64,000 bases of DNA from Seiridium cupressi (taxonomy: Eukaryota; Ascomycota; Sordariomycetes; Amphisphaeriales; Sporocadaceae). A program made the position numbers and the translations under genes. Under the pieces are notes generated by a model. It saw nothing but the letters and a program-made list of their open reading frames with translations, had not been told where the DNA came from and did no database searches. This document shows positions 58,941 through 64,000 of the stretch, piece by piece (within the stretch, counting starts at the first letter, position 1; each line of letters begins with the position of its first letter). The DNA is taken from assembly GCA_036674765.1 (NCBI GenBank), contig JARVKI010000153.1:1-64000 (forward strand), in the 5' to 3' direction.

Positions 58941-60544
58941 GTTATCGCAGTCTTTGAGTAGCATCGAAACTACTACTTCCATTAATTGAGTTCCTGTGGT
59001 TCTGGGTTTGGTCATGATCGGAATAGCCTCACCCACACCTTAAAGATTTTCCTCCACTTGTCCTCGAGCCTAAAAAAGACACCATTTATCTCCGTACCTT
59101 GATAGCCTGAAACATCGAGAATACCTTAGGCATTAAGTTCCACTCCCTCTAAACGAACCATTCTACTATGAACCTCCTAAAGCTCGATGCGCATTACTAA
59201 AAGCATGTCCTCAGGATTCTCACGCGTTGTTAAAATATAGAATGTTCCTTTACGATTATTCGTAATATATATTATATTAAACCCCAAGCTACCGATGTTT
59301 CTTATACTCGCAATGACAGACGAAGTGCCGAGGGTCTGGGCAAACGTCAACCATCAAAAGTGAATAGCGCAGCGCTCACGTTATTTTCGGGTCTCCGTTG
59401 AGTCTTGTTCAACCTCGCCAAGGCCTTTGTATGGGAGACCTCCACGGTAATACTAAGCAGGATCATCTCCGAATTCCAAGTGCGCAGCCGGGTCCTCGCT
59501 TAGGTCCATGCCTGAGTCCTCGGACATACCAATGCACGATTGCTCGATTAGTTTTCTGGCGCCTTTAATCATTTCGCTAAATGTATTAATATTTTATAGG
59601 CCTAATGCATTAATATTATCGATATCTATTTGTAATGCCCTTTTCGCGATATAGATTATCTTTTCGTTTACTTTACGACGCATTATTTTAATATACGAAT
59701 CTCGGATAACTAGGTTTTACGTCTTATCGGACTCCTAAGATTTTTTAGCCTTCTTTAAAAGTACTTTTATTAACGTTTAAAATTCTTGCAAAAGCTAAGT
59801 ATAGCGCAAAAGATCGTTTAGCGTAACGGGTTAGCTCGTGCTACCGCTACCCATGCTTTTAAATCGCTTCGTAATCTCGAACGATACCTGGTCGAATTTC
59901 TCGGGCTAAGCGACGCGAAGTCTAATCTTTTAAGGTATTAAGGGGAGCTGATCGACCCCCTGCTTAAAACGAGTGATCGCCCTTTCGTTGGAGGATGGAC
60001 CGGACGACTACGTTGTTAGATATTGTTTCTTAGATAAATGCAGGGGATTGGATTGTTCAGCCCTGCCAAGGAATAAAGGAAGAACCTATCCAGCATAGAC
60101 TCCGCTTGGCACAACGTAATGTGCACGTCTTATTGCTCTATTTCTACCAAGTCATTAGTTTCGTAGTTGCCTCTCCTTGAGGCACCCCTCGCCTATGGTT
60201 GTACCAGCAACGATGAGTTGAACGTGGCTGTGGCCCACGTGATGCCACATTTCGGCTGTAAACAAACCCTAACACCAACAAACATCCACAAATATTCTGC
60301 CAGAAACTCCCGTGATAAATAATCTTATAATATGACAAGTTGTCGTTGCCACCAAATAGATTAAACAAGGTCTCATAGCCATCAATTCGGATCGTAGTAT
60401 GTAGCCCGATACTACACACGACGAGTATCGGAAGGATACATGAGTAGTGTATAGATCCATCGTTAACACGTACCCATGTTGGATGTGTCAGAAGCTCAAC
60501 CCCATGTATGTGGGTAGAGTGGTGAGGGAAAGTCCCTCTAATAA
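58941..60544. other. Partly AT-rich non-coding stretch
   Basis: 59230-59830 is AT-rich with RIP-like bias. The remainder has only short ORFs. A sequence near 59430-59455 faintly resembles the 3' part of a 5S rRNA but is not supported as a gene. Confidence 0.45.
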
Positions 60545-61468
60545 TCATGCAAGATCTTCGTCCACCAAGAACCACTTCTTCATGGCACCCTGGAAAGTCA
60601 CCTCGACCCATTCCTTGATGGCCCTCAACGACTCCAACAAGACATACACCGACGTAATGCTCTCTGTGGTTCCGATGCTCATAGGACCATGGGCATCAAT
60701 AGCAGTCCCCACATCACACGCAAAGTAGACCCGCCAGACGTGACCTACCACTTGAATTAAGGGTAAAGAAACCAGCCGCGGTTGTGGACCAGCACCAACG
60801 AGTGAGCCTCGGAGGTCGTACATGCGAGTATGCCAGGCCGCAGTCCAAATACCGAGTTGTAACAGAGGGTCTTGCTAAGGAAGCTCTGGTTTAGTCTCAA
60901 TAGACACAGCGATCAGGCTGTTCTCAACTGGTCGGTAATGCGTTTGATTGACATGAGCCATGCCGCAACAGTCGACCTGCTGGGTGACACGAAGAATCTC
61001 GGCTTGAAGCTGAGCAGTTTTTGGCATGTCCATGACAAGCACGTAGTTGACTTTCCTACTATCGCCGCGATTGTCAATCCTAGCCATAGTCGCCGATTCC
61101 GATTGACGATCCCCATCCACGCTCTCTGTTGGGACTGAATAACTCGACACCGAGTCCGTCCTCTGAGAAGTCTTTGACTGTATTGGAAGCGAGTCGGCTG
61201 CAATCGAGGCAGACGTAACCATCTCGTACCGGATACTCACGTTGTTTCGGAGAGTGAGCAGCGGCTGGTCACTTGTCATATTCGGTGTGCCTAGGATGCT
61301 CGAAGCAAACACCAGGTCTAGCAGTGGCGCATGGACCTGATGATTCCAGGTACTCTCATGCCGCTCGTAGATCAGTGCCGCGGCGGCTTTCAGCTGCCAC
61401 CTTATACCAAAGGTATGAACATGATAGGGCGTTTCTCCTCCCACAAGAGTCACACTTGCAGCACTCAT
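60545..61468 (-). pseudogene. PD-(D/E)XK nuclease-like fungal protein with one in-frame TAG
   Basis: One frame runs from 61468 to 60545, broken only by TAG at 60875-60877. Before it: ESTWNHQVHAPLLDLVF, a Ser/Thr-rich middle, VNYVLVMDMPKTAQL and SLIAVSIETK (the E-x-K of the nuclease core). After it: LLQLGIWTAAWHTRM, PRLVSLPLIQVVGHVWRVYFA and SVYVLLESLRAIKEWVE, the usual C-terminal half of this lineage-specific fungal family. The family has the fold of restriction-type nucleases; its function is not established. The lost codon was plausibly CAG or CAA, one C-to-T change of RIP type. An N-terminal exon may lie at 61649-62038 ([16 protein letters not shown]), which I could not splice in. Confidence 0.7.
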
Positions 61469-62195
61469 TCACTTGCTCGCGTTGCAATTGCTCGGATAGT
61501 TCTTCTGATACGGCACATCGGCCTGTGCTAACCTTTGAATCAACCTCTCTTAGACGGGGAAGAAAAAGAGATTCGCGACGCTAAGGCTACAATCTTGGTC
61601 TCGCATCTCTTGACAGAGTCACCGGGTTATGATTTGAAATACTAAATATTAACTAACAGTAAAGCTAGAACTCATGAAGGATATGATGGATATGAGCAGG
61701 GGCGTCCAACATCCAATCCGAGGCCTGTCTCTACGGTAATATCTCTCTAGCCAAGCAAGAGACTTTCTCCCCACCGGCGAAGGTGACGGTCCAGAAGGAA
61801 ACCTCCAAGACTCCATCAACTTTGTCTTGACCAACTTTGTTGAGACGAACAAGTTATGGGTTCGACTACAGTACCAGGGCCACTCGAGGGACCGAGAGCT
61901 CTGAAGCCCTTTATGGGTTTTGTTTCCGGGGCTGACTGTGCTTGGGCTTATCCTTGGAATAGATCGCGAAACACTTGCACGCTCAGCCCTGTTGCTATCG
62001 CTCACTGTATAGACTAACGCAGGCCCTGAAGTCGCCATGTTGTGTTGTCAATTGCAAGTTCATGTGACGCTCAACCAGGTTTCCACACTAGCTGATCTTA
62101 TACTTGATAGACCTGCCTGTGGGCTCTAGTTGGTGTGTAGGATCAACTATACAAGTTATAGTACCCCGGTTTGGAAGGAATCGAAAGTATAACTC
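61469..62195. other. Possible N-terminal part of the nuclease-like gene; otherwise non-coding
   Basis: The minus-strand frame 61649-62038 is Ser/Pro/Arg-rich (SRSIPRISPSTVSPGNK), as is common in the N-termini of fungal PD-(D/E)XK-like proteins, but splice sites to 61468 were not established. Confidence 0.35.
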
Positions 62196-62590
62196 ATGGA
62201 ATCGCGATCGCGCGGCCGCATCTTCAGTGGTGCAGCTTCACTTATCGCCGCCGTCGATGCGGGGGTAAAGCTCGCCTTCATCTATACTGTTGTCGTTCAT
62301 GTCGTGTATTAAGCCCAAGGCGACCCCTCAGTCGATCCTCCCTGGGTCGGAGTCGGAGGAGGTCGAGGAGTTCGAATGGGCGATCGGCACGGTTTGCGGG
62401 TATTCGTTTGTGGTTCGGCGGGGAGATAGCGACACGTTTGATATGCACAGTCTCGTCAGGGCCACCGAAACAGAGAAAACCTCCATCGGAAAGCCCGAGC
62501 CCAAACTTCAGGCATCTTCACGACCTAGCCCGTCACGCCATCCACGGTATCGAGACGCTTGACGTTGCCATATCGACTGTCGGAGAGTAG
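62196..62590 (+). pseudogene. NLR (NB-ARC/TPR) gene remnant
   Basis: A start ATG opens MESRSRGRIFSGAASLIAAVD, a hydrophobic N-terminus that soon stops. In the next frame, LSFMSCIKPKATPQSILPG, FEWAIGTVCGYSFVVRRGD and FDMHSLV match the winged-helix region after NB-ARC in fungal NLRs (AIGTLxGYxFxxRR...FDMHSLVHLATR). ATETEKTSI follows, and then the frame is lost. The ATPase and TPR repeats are absent. Intact members act in heterokaryon incompatibility or innate-immunity-like responses. This is an internal fragment joined to a foreign or shuffled start, not a working gene. Confidence 0.6.
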
Positions 62591-62865
62591 AGTTGCGTGG
62601 GGCTTCGAAGGCTTTTAATTGGTCGGGCTCGGGTTGACTTCGGCTTTCGGCTATTGTGGCTTTGGCTGTTGACTTTTATCCCGCGTAGTGGGCCTGTTTC
62701 GCCGACTCCATTCCAGACGCGATATACGTTCCCTTTTTGAAAATTTGTGAGTTTGTACATAAAGCATTAAATCGGAAAGAACAATAACCTACTCACTAGC
62801 ATACACAGCATTAAATCTCCGTTTACTCACCACGGTCTGATTCTTTTACATAATTAGCTACAATC
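62591..62865. other. Short intergenic stretch
   Basis: No feature beyond the leader of the 99-aa ORF. Confidence 0.4.
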
Positions 62866-63165
62866 ATGGCGGTTGACGCAGATTCAATGAGCCCTTGGGT
62901 ACTCGGCAAGAGATGTGACGCTCGCGACATCCTCGAAAGTGTTACTAAGGCATTAGAAAGCAGGACGCCGGAACCAGAATTGAACCTTATCTTACCCCCT
63001 TATTCCTTCCTAGCAGAATGCAAACGTGTTCGGGGACAGAGATGGGAGGAGGACGAGAAGATTGTGAGCGAGAAGCGACAATCAATGATCAAGGAGTGTC
63101 GCGAGAGGGGCTTGGGCTACCGATGTGGGATTACCGCTGGACAATGGTTCGAAGCCTTGGGATAA
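62866..63165 (+). CDS. 99-aa hypothetical protein
   Basis: An ATG in good context (caatcATGGCG) opens a charged soluble protein (SMSPWVLGKRCDARDILESV; LILPPYSFLAECKRVRGQRW; CRERGLGYRCGITAGQWFEAL). No signal peptide or membrane helix. Balanced codon use and a clear stop favour a real short gene or the first exon of one. The family is unknown. It lies 150-200 nt before the terminal AT-rich block and could be a truncated remnant. Confidence 0.45.
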   Translation: MAVDADSMSPWVLGKRCDARDILESVTKALESRTPEPELNLILPPYSFLAECKRVRGQRWEEDEKIVSEKRQSMIKECRERGLGYRCGITAGQWFEALG

Positions 63166-63289
63166 CATGGAAAGGACGAGAGGCTGGTGGCCTGATTTGA
63201 CTATATTGCGCGTTTTGGAGTTTGTTATCAATGGCGTGCCGCAAGCGAGGTAACGTCCGTCACCTACTTCTTGGCACCCCCCACATTTC

Positions 63290-64000
63290 GGCACCCCCAT
63301 TTTTGATGCGCTTATACTTCAACTATGAAGTTCAATTAATTTCTATCTTAATTATAATGCCACAATAATGCATTCTTCACTATTATTAGGGTTTTCAAGG
63401 TCGCTGGATTTATCTGAACTATCGTTAACCTTACCAACTTCGATTTGAGTCCTCCGGATAGCTTTAATATCGGCAAACTTCGAATTTGGGCTTATTTAAA
63501 CCTTTCTACGCTTCCTAGCCCTACTGGCATTAACCTCTGCCTGTAATGACTCGACTTTTCGCTGTGCAACTGCTAATTAGTAATCCTTCCCATTAAAGCC
63601 TTTTTAAACCTTTCGAAATAGTAGCCGTTACGTAAACGTATCGATATCGAGCTTATTAAATAAGTTAAATTAATTATAAAGCTTATCCCTTTTTTAAAAA
63701 GTTAACTACGTTATTATTAATATATTTACCGTTTATTTCTGTTTTTTTTAATATTAAAAAGTTATTTATAAATTTAATTAATTTATTTAATTAAAGTTTT
63801 TATATTTTTAAATAATAAAAAGTTTATTAAAAGTTTAATTATATTAATTATAATAAATATATTATCATTAAAATAAATTTTAAAATAATATATTAATATT
63901 AAATTTATATTAATAAAATATATAATAAATATAAAAAGTATTAAAATTTAAATTATAATATAATTATTAAAATTTAATAAGTTTTATTTATAAATAAATA
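63290..64000. repeat. AT-rich RIP-like block (right edge)
   Basis: Composition turns steadily to A/T after 63300 and is almost pure A/T after 63650, with little CpA or TpG, mirroring the left edge. No ORF. It continues beyond the window. Confidence 0.8.

Noticed and set aside
59425..59460. 5S rRNA-like 3' sequence
   Set aside because: Only about 20 nt resemble the GGGAGACC...GGAATAC part; the internal control region and pairing ends are not recognisable.
60144..60611. 155-codon minus-strand ORF
   Set aside because: It partly overlaps the nuclease-like coding end in another frame and shows no domain; likely chance.

Overview
The window is nuclear DNA of a filamentous ascomycete (Pezizomycotina). 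Nearly all genes carry short 48-100 nt introns with GTRNGY-type donors, CTNAY-like branch points and YAG acceptors. The protein families are typical of moulds: a UstYa-like oxidase, MFS and ABCC exporters, a P450, a GH3 glucosidase, F-box, NLR and PD-(D/E)XK-like relics. Blocks at both ends and inside the window are extremely AT-rich and nearly lack CpA/TpG, as expected of repeats destroyed by RIP (repeat-induced point mutation). The species cannot be fixed from the sequence alone. All exon structures were spliced by eye, and reading-frame continuity was checked for the main genes.

Layout. 1-2.46 kb: RIP-like block ending in stacked small inverted repeats. 3.4-10.9 kb: a UstYa/DUF3328-like protein, a small four-helix membrane protein, a poorly resolved membrane ORF chain, and a calpain-like protein whose catalytic Cys is Ser. 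13.6-30.9 kb: a compact accessory cluster with an MFS drug exporter, a 17-exon ABCC exporter, an intronless 405-aa protein of unknown family, a membrane-anchored sulfotransferase-like protein, a TauD/JLP1-type 2-oxoglutarate dioxygenase, and a second MFS transporter. No PKS, NRPS, terpene synthase or pathway regulator is visible. 32.9-38 kb: a secreted GH3 beta-glucosidase and a sugar transporter transcribed divergently from an inverted-repeat-rich promoter, a likely glycoside-use module. A decayed monocarboxylate transporter follows.

39-46 kb: relics (a frameshifted SDR, a possible P450 start) around an intact CYP65-like P450 and a nitroreductase. 45.7-49.6 kb: AT-rich, degraded DNA containing a second diverged copy of the transporter's tail. 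49.7-64 kb: gene-poor and relic-rich, with a broken F-box/LRR gene, a DUF7587-like ORF, an intact APH-family kinase-like gene, a small two-exon coiled-coil/basic protein, a PD-(D/E)XK nuclease-like gene with one in-frame TAG, an NLR (NB-ARC/TPR) fragment, a 99-aa ORF, and a final RIP-like block.

The most plausible working units are the sulfur-themed exporter/sulfotransferase/dioxygenase cluster and the GH3-sugar transporter pair. The flanks look like a subtelomeric or dispensable compartment where RIP and gene decay are active.
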